A DNA stretch of 64,000 nucleotides, taken from VAZQ01 sp046733355 (lineage in GTDB: Bacteria; Pseudomonadota; Alphaproteobacteria; Rhizobiales; Xanthobacteraceae). Each line of letters begins with the position of its first letter. The first letter of the stretch is position 1. Below, in pieces: positions 17,054-25,344 of the stretch. The notes beneath the pieces were generated by a model. It was not told the DNA's origin. It did no database searches and saw only the letters and a program-made list of their open reading frames with translations. The DNA is taken from positions 1-64,000 of the forward strand of contig JBKPOZ010000034.1 of assembly GCA_046733355.1 (NCBI GenBank), in the 5' to 3' direction. The position numbers and the translations under genes were made by a program.

Positions 17054-19123
17054 ATGAGCAATCTCGGCATCGCGTTTGCGCCGCTCGTGCCCGCCTACAT
17101 CGTGTGGGCGGGCGCGGCCATTGCGTTTGCCATCTCGTTTCTCCTGGTACTGAGTCGCACGCGCGGCGCCATGGTGCGCAGCATGGCGCTCGCGCTGTTC
17201 TTGCTCGCGCTCGCCAATCCCTCGATCACACGCGAGGATCGTGAGCCGCTCACCTCGGTTGCCGCCGTGGTCATCGACAGGAGCGCCAGCCAGGAGTTTG
17301 CCGACCGCACCAAGCAGGCCGACGAGGCGCGCACCGAGCTGGCGGAGCGGCTTGCGAAGATTCCCGGCCTCGAAGTGCGTTTCGTCGAGGCGGGCCAGGC
17401 CGACGGCGAGACCGACGGCACCCGGCTGTTTGCAGGACTTTCCGCCGCGCTTGCGGATGTCCCGCACGACCGCGTGGCGGGTGCGATTCTCATCACCGAT
17501 GGACGCGTGCACGACGTGCCGCAAGACGCCGCCTCACTTGGTTTTGCGGCACCGGTGCATGCGCTGATCACCGGCCATGCCGACGAGCGTGATCGCCGCG
17601 TCGTGCTCATGACCGCGCCGCGCTTCGGCATCGTCGGACAGAGCCAGACCATCAGTTTCCGTATCGAGGATCAGGGCGGCGGCGGAGGCACGGCGCAAGT
17701 GAGCGTGCGCCGCGACGGCGAAGTTTTGGAAAACCGTACTGTGCGCGTCGGCTCCCGCGCGAGCGTCACCGTGCAGATTCCGCACGCCGGGCCCAACATC
17801 GTCGAGATCGAAGCCTCGCCGCTCGATGGCGAGCTCACTACCATCAACAACCGCGCCGTGGTGTCGATCGACGGCGTGCGCGACAAGCTGCGCGTTCTCC
17901 TCGTCTCCGGGGAGCCGCATGCGGGCGAGCGCACGTGGCGCAACCTGCTCAAGTCAGACGCGAGCGTGGACCTCGTGCACTTCACCATTCTGCGGCCGCC
18001 CGAGAAACAGGACGGCACGCCGATAAACGAGCTGTCGCTGATTGCCTTTCCGACGCGCGAGCTGTTTCAGCAGAAGATCAATGACTTTCAGCTCATCATC
18101 TTCGATCGTTATGCCCGCCAGGGCGTGCTGCCGATCATCTATTTCGACAACATTGCCCGCTTTGTGCGGCAGGGCGGCGCGGTGCTGGTGGCGGCGGGGC
18201 CGGACTATGCGAGCCAGACCAGCATCTGGCGCACGCCGCTCGACGTCATCCTTCCTGCCGAGCCGAGCGGCCGCGTCACCGAAGGCTCCTTTCGGCCGCG
18301 GCTTACCGAGCTTGGCAAAAGACATCCGGTGACGCGCGGGCTCGAAGGCGCAGCGGAGAACCCTCCGCACTGGAGCCGCTGGTTTCGTCTTGTGGATACG
18401 CGCGCGGAAAAAGGCACGGCCGTAATGCAGGGGCCGGATGACAAGCCCCTGCTCCTGCTCGCGCGCGAAGGGGAGGGGCGCGTGGCGCTGCTCCTATCCG
18501 ATCACATTTGGCTGTGGGCGCGCGGATATGAGGGCGGTGGACCGTATCTCGACCTCTTACGCCGGCTCTCGCACTGGCTCATGAAACAGCCCGATCTCGA
18601 GGAGGAAGCCTTGCGCATGAGCGTGCGCGGGCGGGACCTCACTGTGCAGCGGCAGACCATGGGGGATGCGGCCGGCGAAGTGACGCTCACCGCGCCGTCC
18701 GGAAAGACCCGCACGCTCACGCTTGCCGAAGCGCATCCCGGCGTCTGGCGCACGACCATTGAGGCGAACGAGCTCGGGCTGTGGCGCGCCACGGACGGCA
18801 CGCTCAACGCGCTGGCCAATGTCGGTCCCGCCAATCCGCGCGAGTTCACCGAGGTGACCTCGACCACCCAGGTGATCGAGCCGATCGCGCACGCAACCGG
18901 CGGCGATGCCGTTCGCATCGAGAGCGGGAGCGGCATTCACCTGCCGCGGGTTCTTGGCGTGCGCTCGAGCGATACGTTCAAGGGCGGCGACTGGATTGGG
19001 CTGCGCATCAGAGAAGCGAGCGTGGTGCGCGGGATCGGCGTGCTGCCGATCTTTGCCGGGCTGATCGGGCTCTTGCTGCTGATCGGCAGCCTGGCCACGG
19101 CGTGGATGCGCGAAGGCGCGTGA
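17054..19123 (+). CDS. Large membrane protein of the MoxR operon (vWA/GATase1-like)
   Basis: A 689-residue membrane protein with two helices in the first 60 residues and one at the C-terminus (about 662-680, IFAGLIGLLLLIGSLATAWM). Between them lies a vWA-like segment (AVVIDRSASQEF, with a DxSxS-like motif) and a class-I glutamine-amidotransferase-like region around DKLRVLLVSGEPHAGERTW without an obvious catalytic Cys. It closes the MoxR-DUF58-DUF4159 operon. Its place, size and topology match the conserved fourth member of this operon in Hyphomicrobiales. The function is unknown. Confidence 0.85.
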   Translation: MSNLGIAFAPLVPAYIVWAGAAIAFAISFLLVLSRTRGAMVRSMALALFLLALANPSITREDREPLTSVAAVVIDRSASQEFADRTKQADEARTELAERLAKIPGLEVRFVEAGQADGETDGTRLFAGLSAALADVPHDRVAGAILITDGRVHDVPQDAASLGFAAPVHALITGHADERDRRVVLMTAPRFGIVGQSQTISFRIEDQGGGGGTAQVSVRRDGEVLENRTVRVGSRASVTVQIPHAGPNIVEIEASPLDGELTTINNRAVVSIDGVRDKLRVLLVSGEPHAGERTWRNLLKSDASVDLVHFTILRPPEKQDGTPINELSLIAFPTRELFQQKINDFQLIIFDRYARQGVLPIIYFDNIARFVRQGGAVLVAAGPDYASQTSIWRTPLDVILPAEPSGRVTEGSFRPRLTELGKRHPVTRGLEGAAENPPHWSRWFRLVDTRAEKGTAVMQGPDDKPLLLLAREGEGRVALLLSDHIWLWARGYEGGGPYLDLLRRLSHWLMKQPDLEEEALRMSVRGRDLTVQRQTMGDAAGEVTLTAPSGKTRTLTLAEAHPGVWRTTIEANELGLWRATDGTLNALANVGPANPREFTEVTSTTQVIEPIAHATGGDAVRIESGSGIHLPRVLGVRSSDTFKGGDWIGLRIREASVVRGIGVLPIFAGLIGLLLLIGSLATAWMREGA

Positions 19124-19581
19124 GGAGGACAGCCGCGGATCAGGCAAATATCAGGAACGGCGTCTCATTGCTCCCGCGAAATCCGCTCGCGCCCATTGTA
19201 AATAACAATGGGATACAATCCCTCCCGAGCGAGTATCGGTTGAATATTCAGACAAATCCGCGAAACGAAGTGGAAATAACAGTCCATATCAATACGCCCC
19301 ATTGAGTGCGCGCGAGTTTTTGACTTCGGTCGAATTCCCTTGCGCGAGCTTTACTCCCCGCCCGAGCTTTGCTCGCTTCCGAAAGTGCGCAAGTTCGGCT
19401 ATAAAAAACCCGGCGCGGTCACCCGCCCGGGCACATTTATGGATGTTGTCCTACCAATACCGTCTTCCTGTACACCGTCAACCGTAAAATAATACCTCTG
19501 TCCATCCCCTGACCAGGCCTGGCTCGAACGCCGCCGGCAAGATGCTAAAACCGGCAGGAAAGCTCGAATACGCGCCCGCCC
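19124..19581. other. Low-GC intergenic region with orphan coding remnants
   Basis: About 460 bases visibly richer in A and T than the surroundings. On the plus strand, the frame ending with TGA at 19303-19305 codes for a protein-like tail (...SLPSEYRLNIQTNP..., ending EITVHINTPH). On the minus strand, the frame ending at 19399 codes for another protein-like tail (DGQRYYFTVDGVQEDGIG..., ending VTAPGFL). Neither has a credible start here. They look like 3' ends of foreign genes left by rearrangement. A perfect hairpin CCCATTGT-AAATA-ACAATGGG sits at 19192-19212. Confidence 0.45.
19402..19432 (-). terminator. Rho-independent-like terminator on the minus strand
   Basis: Read on the minus strand, a GC-rich stem CCCGGGCG/CGCCGGG with a short loop is followed directly by TTTTTT. 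No intact minus-strand gene precedes it, only the orphan coding tail described for this region. Confidence 0.5.
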
Positions 19582-20220
19582 ATGAGCCAAGCCAAAGCGA
19601 TTATCGTTCCGGTCACGCCATTTCAGCAGAACTGCACGGTCCTGTGGTGCGAGGCCAGCAAGCGCGCCGCAGTGATCGATCCCGGCGGCGACCTTCCCAA
19701 TATCGAGCGCGCCATCGCGCAGACGGGCGCCACTGTGGACAAGATCTGGCTCACCCACGGTCACATCGACCATGTGGGCGGCGCCGCCGATCTGAAGACC
19801 AGCCTTAACGTGTCCGTCGAAGGGCCGCACCGCGACGATCTGTTCCTGCTGCAGCACGCGGTAGAGACCGGCCGCGGTTATGGCATGTTGGCCGCAAAGA
19901 ACGTCACGCCTGATCGCTGGCTGCAGGAGGGCGATCAAGTCACGGTCGGCGATCTCACATTCGACGTGCTGCATTGCCCGGGGCATTCGCCGGGGCACGT
20001 CGTGTTTGTCAGTTCGGCACAGCGCCTGGCGATCGTGGGCGACGTGCTGTTCGCGGGCTCCATTGGCCGCACCGATCTGCCGCGCGGCAATCACGCCCAG
20101 CTGTTGGGCTCGATCCGGGACAAGCTCCTCCCACTCGGGGACGAGGTCGTGATCATCAGCGGCCATGGCCCGACCAGCACCATCGGGCGCGAGCGCGCGA
20201 GCAATCCATTTCTGCAATAG
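19582..20220 (+). CDS. MBL-fold metallo-hydrolase (glyoxalase II-like)
   Basis: A 212-residue cytosolic metallo-beta-lactamase-fold hydrolase. The di-metal motif THGHIDHVGG at residues 58-67 (HxHxDH) is followed by further ligands: the histidine in CPGHSPGHVVF, the aspartate in VGDVLFAGSIGRTD and the histidine in ISGHGP. This layout matches the YcbL/glyoxalase-II-like group, which hydrolyses thioesters such as S-lactoylglutathione. The substrate here is not proven. The gene stands alone, preceded by the low-GC interval and followed by a small secreted-protein gene. Confidence 0.88.
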   Translation: MSQAKAIIVPVTPFQQNCTVLWCEASKRAAVIDPGGDLPNIERAIAQTGATVDKIWLTHGHIDHVGGAADLKTSLNVSVEGPHRDDLFLLQHAVETGRGYGMLAAKNVTPDRWLQEGDQVTVGDLTFDVLHCPGHSPGHVVFVSSAQRLAIVGDVLFAGSIGRTDLPRGNHAQLLGSIRDKLLPLGDEVVIISGHGPTSTIGRERASNPFLQ

Positions 20221-20370
20221 GCACGCCGCTCGCCTCCTGTTGCTGCGAAGGCAGCTCGATCGAGCAGACGATCGAAATTTTTAGGCGCCGGCCAAAGTCC
20301 CCGGAAATAACCTCAGCATTTGGCGATCTCGTCGTCACAGGCATTCGCCGTCGGAACGAGGAGAAACTTT

Positions 20371-20532
20371 ATGGTCAAGATCATACTTATGCTGGCGCTC
20401 GTTACCACGATCGCAACATTCGCCGAATCCGCTAACGCGCGGCACAACGACACTTACGCTTACAGCGCGCGGGACGGTTGCATGTATCGCGGATATCCCT
20501 GCCGGGAATGGACGCGCCCGGACAGCTATTAG
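20371..20532 (+). CDS. Small secreted peptide with GCMxxGYPCxEW motif, copy A
   Basis: A 53-residue protein with a clear signal peptide (MVKIILMLALVTTIATFAESANA, cleavage near residue 23) and a mature part of only about 30 residues. The mature part contains GCMYRGYPCREW, with two cysteines spaced for one disulfide. The ATG at 20371 has a good site upstream (GAGGAG, about 7 bases away). A paralogue with the same layout lies at 22423-22575. I know no characterised function. The periplasm or cell surface is the expected location. Confidence 0.7.
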   Translation: MVKIILMLALVTTIATFAESANARHNDTYAYSARDGCMYRGYPCREWTRPDSY

Positions 20533-20712
20533 GCGCGGCCCTGGTATGCGGCGGCTCGCGAAATCGTGATGGAGTGAAAAATTTGCTCCAATCGCTGGGG
20601 TAAATGTCGCGCGTCATGGGCAACAACTGACCGCGGCAAAATTTGCGGGAATAAATCCCGCCGATTTGCACTCTGGTTCCAGGACCACCACAGCGATTTG
20701 AGGAGACCGTCC

Positions 20713-21651
20713 ATGACCTCCGATCACGATGACGCGCGCGGCGTCAGCCGACGCAAGATCCTGGAATGCATGACCTGGGCCGGCACCGGTGTTCTATGGA
20801 CCGTCGCTGCGGGCATACCGCGTTCCATCGGTATCATCGGCGAGGCGACCGCTGCCGAGGCGAGCGGATTCACTTTTTTGCAGATCAGCGACAGCCATGT
20901 CGGCTTTGACAAGCCCGCCAATCCCAATGCCCTAGCTACCCTGCAAGAATCGATCAACAAAATTAAACGCCAGCCGGGGAAGCCCGCCTTCGCCATTCAC
21001 ACCGGCGATATCACCCACCTATCCAGGCCGGCCGAGTTCGACAATGCGGATCGCATCATCGGCGAGGCTCGCCTCGACGTGCACTACGTTCCCGGCGAGC
21101 ATGACGTGCTCGATGAGGGAGAGAAGCTCTATCGCGAACGTTACGGCCGCGGCGCAAAAGGGAGCGGATGGTACAGCTTCGATGCCAATGGCGTGCACTT
21201 CATCGGTCTCGTCAACGTCGTCAAACTCAAGGCCGGCGGCTTGGGCTATCTGGGCAACGAGCAGCTGGAATGGCTGGAGGACGACCTTGAGGGCCGCGCG
21301 GCTTCCACTCCGATCGTTGTGTTCGCTCACATTCCCTTGTGGAGCGTCTATCCGGCGTGGGGCTGGGGGACCGAGGATGCGGCGCGCGCGCTCGACTATC
21401 TCAAGCGCTTCGGGTCGGTGACGGTGCTCAACGGACACATCCACCAGATCATGCAGAAGGTGGAAGGCAACGTCACCTTCCACACCGCCATGTCGACTGA
21501 GTTCCCGCAGCCGGCGCCCGGCGCCGCGTCTTCACCCGGACCGATGAAAGTCCCCGACGACAAGCTGCGCTCCGTTCTCGGCATCACGAACGTCACCTTC
21601 AAACGAGGCCAGCAACGGCTCGCGATAGTGGACGAGCCGCTGCAAGCGTGA
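20713..21651 (+). CDS. Exported metallophosphoesterase
   Basis: A 312-residue calcineurin-like phosphoesterase. The N-terminus has a Tat-type signal (SRRKILECMTWAGTG) ending near residue 45. All five metal/catalytic blocks are visible: ISDSHVGF, HTGDITH, VPGEHDV, FAHIPLW and LNGHIHQ. GEHD replaces the common GNHD. I chose the ATG at 20713, about 10 bases after GAGGAG; a TTG at 20698 is possible but poorer. A cupredoxin gene follows 17 bases later, and the two form an operon. The natural phosphoester is unknown; a periplasmic role is implied by the signal. Confidence 0.88.
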   Translation: MTSDHDDARGVSRRKILECMTWAGTGVLWTVAAGIPRSIGIIGEATAAEASGFTFLQISDSHVGFDKPANPNALATLQESINKIKRQPGKPAFAIHTGDITHLSRPAEFDNADRIIGEARLDVHYVPGEHDVLDEGEKLYRERYGRGAKGSGWYSFDANGVHFIGLVNVVKLKAGGLGYLGNEQLEWLEDDLEGRAASTPIVVFAHIPLWSVYPAWGWGTEDAARALDYLKRFGSVTVLNGHIHQIMQKVEGNVTFHTAMSTEFPQPAPGAASSPGPMKVPDDKLRSVLGITNVTFKRGQQRLAIVDEPLQA

Positions 21652-21668
21652 GGGAGGAGATCTTGCTC

Positions 21669-22025
21669 ATGAGCACAACGACCAGAAGCAGGCTTGCCGT
21701 CGCGGCCACGCTTGCTGCGGCCAGCTTGCTTGCCTTTTCTGCGCAGGCAGCGGGCGCGGATATCGTGATCGACCAGTTCAGCTTCAGCCCGCAGCGCCTC
21801 ACCGTAAAGGCGGGCACAACCGTTACCTGGATCAACCAGGACGATACGCCGCATACGGTGACTTCGAGCACCCAGCTGTTCAAATCAATGGCGCTCGACA
21901 CAGCAGACAAGTTCTCTTTCACTTTCACGACTGCCGGAACGTACGAGTATTTCTGCTCGGTGCATCCGCACATGAGGGGAGCCGTGGTGGTCGAGACGGC
22001 CACCGGATCCCGCTCGGCGCAATAA
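21669..22025 (+). CDS. Periplasmic cupredoxin
   Basis: A 118-residue blue-copper-like electron carrier. The signal peptide covers about residues 1-30 (ending in QAAGA). The copper ligands of a plastocyanin/amicyanin-type site are visible: the histidine in DDTPHTVTS, and the Cys, His and Met in YFCSVHPHMRG. The mature domain is about 85 residues, like amicyanin. I chose the ATG at 21669 because it opens into the signal peptide. It follows the exported phosphoesterase by 17 bases, so the two are probably co-expressed. The partner redox protein is not encoded next to it. Confidence 0.9.
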   Translation: MSTTTRSRLAVAATLAAASLLAFSAQAAGADIVIDQFSFSPQRLTVKAGTTVTWINQDDTPHTVTSSTQLFKSMALDTADKFSFTFTTAGTYEYFCSVHPHMRGAVVVETATGSRSAQ

Positions 22026-22422
22026 TGCGGCTTGAGCTGATCTGAAGTAATACGCTCGCCTCCGCGGAATTTCTTCTGGATTTCCGCCGGAGCTTGCCGT
22101 TGCGCCTGCGGCAGGCGCGCCCCGGCGGGCTGTTTTTCGAGTTCGGCAGGACTCAGCCGGACCTTCGCGGAGGCGCCGCAAGGTGGCCTTGCAAGCCTGT
22201 TGAGGCGCTTCGCCATCCCCGTCGGGAGCCGCTTACGCGCGGCCGCGCCTCATCACAGCTCGCAACTTACGCGAAAGAAGATTGCCTTCGACAAATTTTA
22301 TTCCGCTGGCTCAGCATCGCAAATTTTTGAGCAGGAGTCCGTGCTGACGGAAATAATCAGCCGAGTCGCTCGGTCTAGCCGAGCAGGAAGCCACTTGCGG
22401 CTTCCGCTGAAGGAGAATGACG
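22026..22422. other. Intergenic region without a supported gene
   Basis: About 400 bases. A frame on the minus strand from 22216 encodes a Pro/Arg/Gln-rich stretch that runs into the antisense of the cupredoxin gene, so it is unlikely to be real. Short GC-rich hairpins such as GCCTGCGGCAGGC near 22108 are present. The promoter of the second small secreted peptide should lie in the right-hand part. Confidence 0.4.
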
Positions 22423-22575
22423 ATGTCGAAAAAGATCGCCCTGGCCCTCGCACTCGCGAGTGTCATCACAACGCAGGTGTTCGCCCGATCCACATTCCAC
22501 GAGGGCTACTATAACGATCCGGAGCAAGGCTGCATGTTTCAGGGATATCCGTGTGGCGAGTGGGGGCAATATTAG
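22423..22575 (+). CDS. Small secreted peptide with GCMxxGYPCxEW motif, copy B
   Basis: A 50-residue protein with a signal peptide (MSKKIALALALASVITTQVFA) and a 29-residue mature part holding GCMFQGYPCGEWGQY. The ATG is preceded by AAGGAGAATGACG, a strong ribosome binding site. It matches copy A (20371-20532) in signal length, in the spacing of the two cysteines, and in the G-C-M-aromatic-x-G-Y-P-C-x-E-W core. It is short enough to be missed by routine gene calling. A perfect GC hairpin directly after the stop probably ends the transcript. The function is unknown. Confidence 0.72.
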   Translation: MSKKIALALALASVITTQVFARSTFHEGYYNDPEQGCMFQGYPCGEWGQY

Positions 22576-22587
22576 GAACGACAATAC

Positions 22588-22613
22588 CCGGCGCGCCCAT
22601 GCGGGCGCGCCGG
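22588..22613. terminator. GC-rich hairpin after the secreted peptide gene
   Basis: A perfect stem, CCGGCGCGCCC and its complement around a three-base loop, starts 12 bases after the stop of copy B and lies just before the end of the convergent gene. It has no T-run. It probably acts as a bidirectional terminator or RNA stabiliser. Confidence 0.55.
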
Positions 22614-22620
22614 AGCCCCG

Positions 22621-22968
22621 CTAACGCACTTTGTAAAGTGCATGGTGTCGGTTGTAAGTGAAGGGCCTTACCTGCGTCGGCCAGCGCCCCGCTTCGACGG
22701 CATTGGCCCATTCCGGGCTGACGAGCACGTCAGGCCCGTCAATCTCGTAGATTGCGCTATAGCGCGGCCCCTCATGCCGCACCTTCTTCTCGGCGCCGCC
22801 GATGCTCAGGGCGAAGGCCTCTCCTGCCATCCGCGTCACCCCGCGTACACCGGGTACTTTCAGAAGATTGGGTATATGTTCGTTGTCGTAAATCTCGTTG
22901 AAGAGGGACTCTTTGTCAGGATCGACATCCATGTTCACGACAAAGAGGTACTTTGAACTGATCGCCAT
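22621..22968 (-). CDS. Dimeric alpha/beta-barrel-like small protein (EthD/DUF4286-like)
   Basis: A 115-residue cytosolic protein. The N-terminus MAISSKYLFVVNMDVDPDKE followed by LFNEIYDNEHIPNLLKVPGV resembles ferredoxin-like dimeric barrels, where a His in the NEHIP segment is typical. The rest (SPEWANAVEAGRWPTQVRPF) fits the same fold. I chose the ATG at 22968; the upstream extension to 23007 is not conserved in style. It stands alone between the second secreted peptide (convergent) and another minus-strand gene. No substrate can be named. Confidence 0.65.
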   Translation of the reverse strand: MAISSKYLFVVNMDVDPDKESLFNEIYDNEHIPNLLKVPGVRGVTRMAGEAFALSIGGAEKKVRHEGPRYSAIYEIDGPDVLVSPEWANAVEAGRWPTQVRPFTYNRHHALYKVR

Positions 22969-23059
22969 TGGCTGCCTGTCCCGCTCGCTCTGCCCTGGGG
23001 CACGCACTATCGTAAGTTACGTGCGGAGCCACAAGCCCAAACGGTCAACGACGGCTCGG

Positions 23060-23380
23060 CTACTTTGGCTGGAGATTGGGGTCGCCTCCCGGGCTTCCGG
23101 GCGGCGGAATCACCTTCATATCGCCGGTGGGCGGTGGCCGCACGGCCATCTCCGGATCGACGGCGCCGGGTGGACAAATGATCCCCTTCGATTCCGAAAG
23201 CTTGTCGCTCAGATTTGGCGTGGCACTGCCCACGGTCGGCGCACCATTCGCGGATACATCAGGTGGACATGCGGGCTTCACTGAATGAGGAACCTCGGCC
23301 GGCTGGCCCATTGCTGCCCCGCAAGCAGCAATAAAGCCGATCAGAGCAATCACCCGTTGCGGGCGGCCGGGAAAGGTCAT
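23060..23380 (-). CDS. Small exported proline-rich hypothetical protein
   Basis: A 106-residue protein with a signal peptide (about residues 1-26, IALIGFIAACGAAMG). The mature part contains a KGIICPPGAVDPEM segment, and a KVIPPPGSPGGDP segment lies near the C-terminus. The ATG at 23380 follows GGAGAG by about 6 bases. Proteins with the same ICPP...IPPPGSPGG ending occur in Bradyrhizobium-type genomes, from memory, without known function. It probably resides in the periplasm. Confidence 0.65.
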   Translation of the reverse strand: MTFPGRPQRVIALIGFIAACGAAMGQPAEVPHSVKPACPPDVSANGAPTVGSATPNLSDKLSESKGIICPPGAVDPEMAVRPPPTGDMKVIPPPGSPGGDPNLQPK

Positions 23381-23520
23381 GAGGGATCTCTCCAATCTGC
23401 TGGTAAACCCATGGCCCTATGACAACGCTGAGATTGAGGTGCGGGTTTCAAACGAATCCGCAACTCTGACGACGCGCGGTCCAATAAAACCCAGGCGCCT
23501 TCTCAGGGCCACATCGCCGC

Positions 23521-23805
23521 CTAAAGTTGATAGTTGTACCAGACGACGAAGCCGTAGCCGGCGACCATGAAGCCGAGGAAGACAACTGCAATCGGTCTCG
23601 GCACCGCTTTCCATATGATTACTATAAGAACAAGCTCCGGGATCTTGCACAGCGGCCACGCATCCCCGAGAACCTGCATGAACCAACGGACGATCGGGTT
23701 TGCCTCCTGACCACCGCGCGCCAGCATATGATACGTGCTGATCACATCGAGCCCTTCCAGGACGATGGCCGAGACTGCGAGGAGAGGGACAGCAACACTG
23801 CGCAT
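23521..23805 (-). CDS. DUF5658-like small membrane protein
   Basis: A 94-residue inner-membrane protein with three predicted helices (about 5-22, 45-65 and 70-90). The first loop has the pattern GLDVISTYHMLARGGQEANPI, like DUF5658 proteins, which have a D..ST/T...L..G..E.NP signature. The ATG at 23805 has GGAGAGG about 12 bases upstream; a GTG at 23826 is an alternative. It is divergent from the DUF2277 gene. The function is unknown. Confidence 0.65.
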   Translation of the reverse strand: MRSVAVPLLAVSAIVLEGLDVISTYHMLARGGQEANPIVRWFMQVLGDAWPLCKIPELVLIVIIWKAVPRPIAVVFLGFMVAGYGFVVWYNYQL

Positions 23806-23849
23806 TATCACTGGCTGCCTCTCCACCGCGCATAGAACGAGGGAATCTC

Positions 23850-24134
23850 ATGTGCCGAAATATAAAAACCCTTTATAACTTCGATCCGCCTGCTACGGAG
23901 TCGGAAATTCAGGCCAGCGCGCTGCAGTTTGTACGGAAACTGAGCGGCTTCACGCATCCGTCGAAATCCAATGAGCGGGCTTTCGATCATGCGGTGGAGC
24001 AAGTCGCTTTCGCAGCACGCGAGCTTCTGGACGCTCTCGTCACCAATGCTCCCTGCCGAAATCGAGAGGCTGAGGCTGCGAAAGCGCGCGCTCGCGCAGC
24101 TGAGCGTTTCGGCCGTGTCGGTGACGCGAATTGA
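23850..24134 (+). CDS. DUF2277 domain-containing protein
   Basis: A 94-residue cytosolic protein that matches DUF2277: it begins MCRNIKTLYNFDPPAT, followed by EIQASALQFVRKLSGFTHPSK and a helical VEQVAFAARELLDAL. The family is DNA-binding-like in size but uncharacterised. It lies 22 bases before the GST gene on the same strand, so the two are probably one transcript. Confidence 0.88.
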   Translation: MCRNIKTLYNFDPPATESEIQASALQFVRKLSGFTHPSKSNERAFDHAVEQVAFAARELLDALVTNAPCRNREAEAAKARARAAERFGRVGDAN

Positions 24135-24155
24135 ATTACAAGTGCCCTGTCGGTT

Positions 24156-24752
24156 ATGAAAATCTATGGCGATGTCGCTTCGGGAAATTGCCAGAAGGTG
24201 CGGCTCGTCGCCGACTATCTTGGACTTGATTACGCCTGGGTCCCCATAGACATCATGAAGGGACAGAACCGGACGGCGGACTATCTGGCAAGATTTCCCC
24301 AGGGACAGGTACCGGCGCTTGCGCTCGAGGACGGCCGGTGTCTCTCACAATCGAACGCGATCATACGCTACCTGGCGCGGGGCTCGTCTCTTCTGCCGGA
24401 CGACGCCTGGGCACAGGCAAAAATCGACGAGTGGCTGTTCTGGGAGCAGTACAGCCACGAACCATACATTGCGGTCTGCCGCTTTCAAATGGTCTATCAG
24501 GGTAAGCCCAGGGAAGCGCGAGAGGCCTGGCGTGTCGAACGCGGTGAAAAAGCCCTCGATCTGATGGACAGCGAGCTCGCGGATCGCGAGTGGTTTGCCG
24601 CCGGCACCTTCAGCATCGCCGATATCGCTCTCATGCCATATTCACGACTCGCGCACGAAGGCGGCTTCGACCTGTCAACACGCCCGCACGTCACGGCATG
24701 GATCACGCGATGCGAGCAGGCGCTGCGGCTCGGCAGGGCTTCCGGCACATAG
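24156..24752 (+). CDS. Glutathione S-transferase family protein
   Basis: A 198-residue cytosolic GST. The thioredoxin-like N-terminal domain (MKIYGDVASGNCQKVRLVADYLG) carries the Ser/Asn-Cys region used for glutathione activation, and GQVPALALEDGRCLSQSNAIIRYLA is the glutathione-binding segment. The C-terminal all-helical domain ends with FSIADIALMPYSRLAHEGGF, the N-capping box. It follows DUF2277 by 22 bases. The electrophile substrate is not known. Confidence 0.9.
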   Translation: MKIYGDVASGNCQKVRLVADYLGLDYAWVPIDIMKGQNRTADYLARFPQGQVPALALEDGRCLSQSNAIIRYLARGSSLLPDDAWAQAKIDEWLFWEQYSHEPYIAVCRFQMVYQGKPREAREAWRVERGEKALDLMDSELADREWFAAGTFSIADIALMPYSRLAHEGGFDLSTRPHVTAWITRCEQALRLGRASGT

Positions 24753-24805
24753 CAGATCATCCAGACGGCATTGGGTGGAAGCTGAGCCAAGCGCGCCGAA
24801 CGTGC

Positions 24806-25231
24806 CTACTTGCCTTCATTCCAGATATCGGCCGAAAGCTTCCAGTCACTTCCGACCTTTTCCCACACGACGAGATATTTGCCGGTGACTTCCCGCGGCG
24901 TCGAACCTTTGGCCTTGAGGCTGAAGGTTCCGATCTCGCGCGCCGCAGAGGGTCCCAACGGCTTCACCTCGATGGTCGTGATTTTGGGATCGCTGATCTG
25001 TTCAGCGATATCCTTCCACATTACCTCGATTGCAGCCCTTCCCTTCACCATGGGTGATCCGGGCGGGAATGCGGTCGCGTCCTCGGTGTAAAGGGACGCA
25101 ACCCCGGAGAAATCACCTTTGTTGAAGAAATCGACCCATTTTGCGTTCACTGCCTCAATCTCGGCTTGCTGAGCGAACCCCGGCGCAATCAGTGCGCCCA
25201 CGAAGGCGGTCACCAAAACGGTCATACGCAT
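24806..25231 (-). CDS. Exported DUF4440/SnoaL-like protein
   Basis: A 141-residue protein with a signal peptide (about residues 1-20, ending GFAQ) and a mature NTF2-like fold. Typical segments are VNAKWVDFFNKGDF, SLYTEDATAFPPGSPMVKGRAAI and a C-terminal GKYLVVWEKVGSDWKLSADIWN. Proteins of this type bind or isomerise small molecules, but no catalytic set can be named here. It lies convergent with the GST gene and 110 bases after the GlcG-like gene on the same strand. Confidence 0.82.
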   Translation of the reverse strand: MRMTVLVTAFVGALIAPGFAQQAEIEAVNAKWVDFFNKGDFSGVASLYTEDATAFPPGSPMVKGRAAIEVMWKDIAEQISDPKITTIEVKPLGPSAAREIGTFSLKAKGSTPREVTGKYLVVWEKVGSDWKLSADIWNEGK

Positions 25232-25344
25232 GATAGATCACTCCTGATCGGGCGCGAATGTTTGCGCGCAAGACTCCCGCGTTCGCGGTTTAATGTAGTG
25301 TCAGGCGAGCCGCGCCGGTGCAAGCGCGGCTCGCGCAATAAGCG

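Noticed and set aside
21599..22216. Minus-strand 205-residue frame across the cupredoxin gene
   Set aside because: Most of it is antisense to the cupredoxin and the rest is Pro/Arg-rich without a motif. I keep the region as intergenic.
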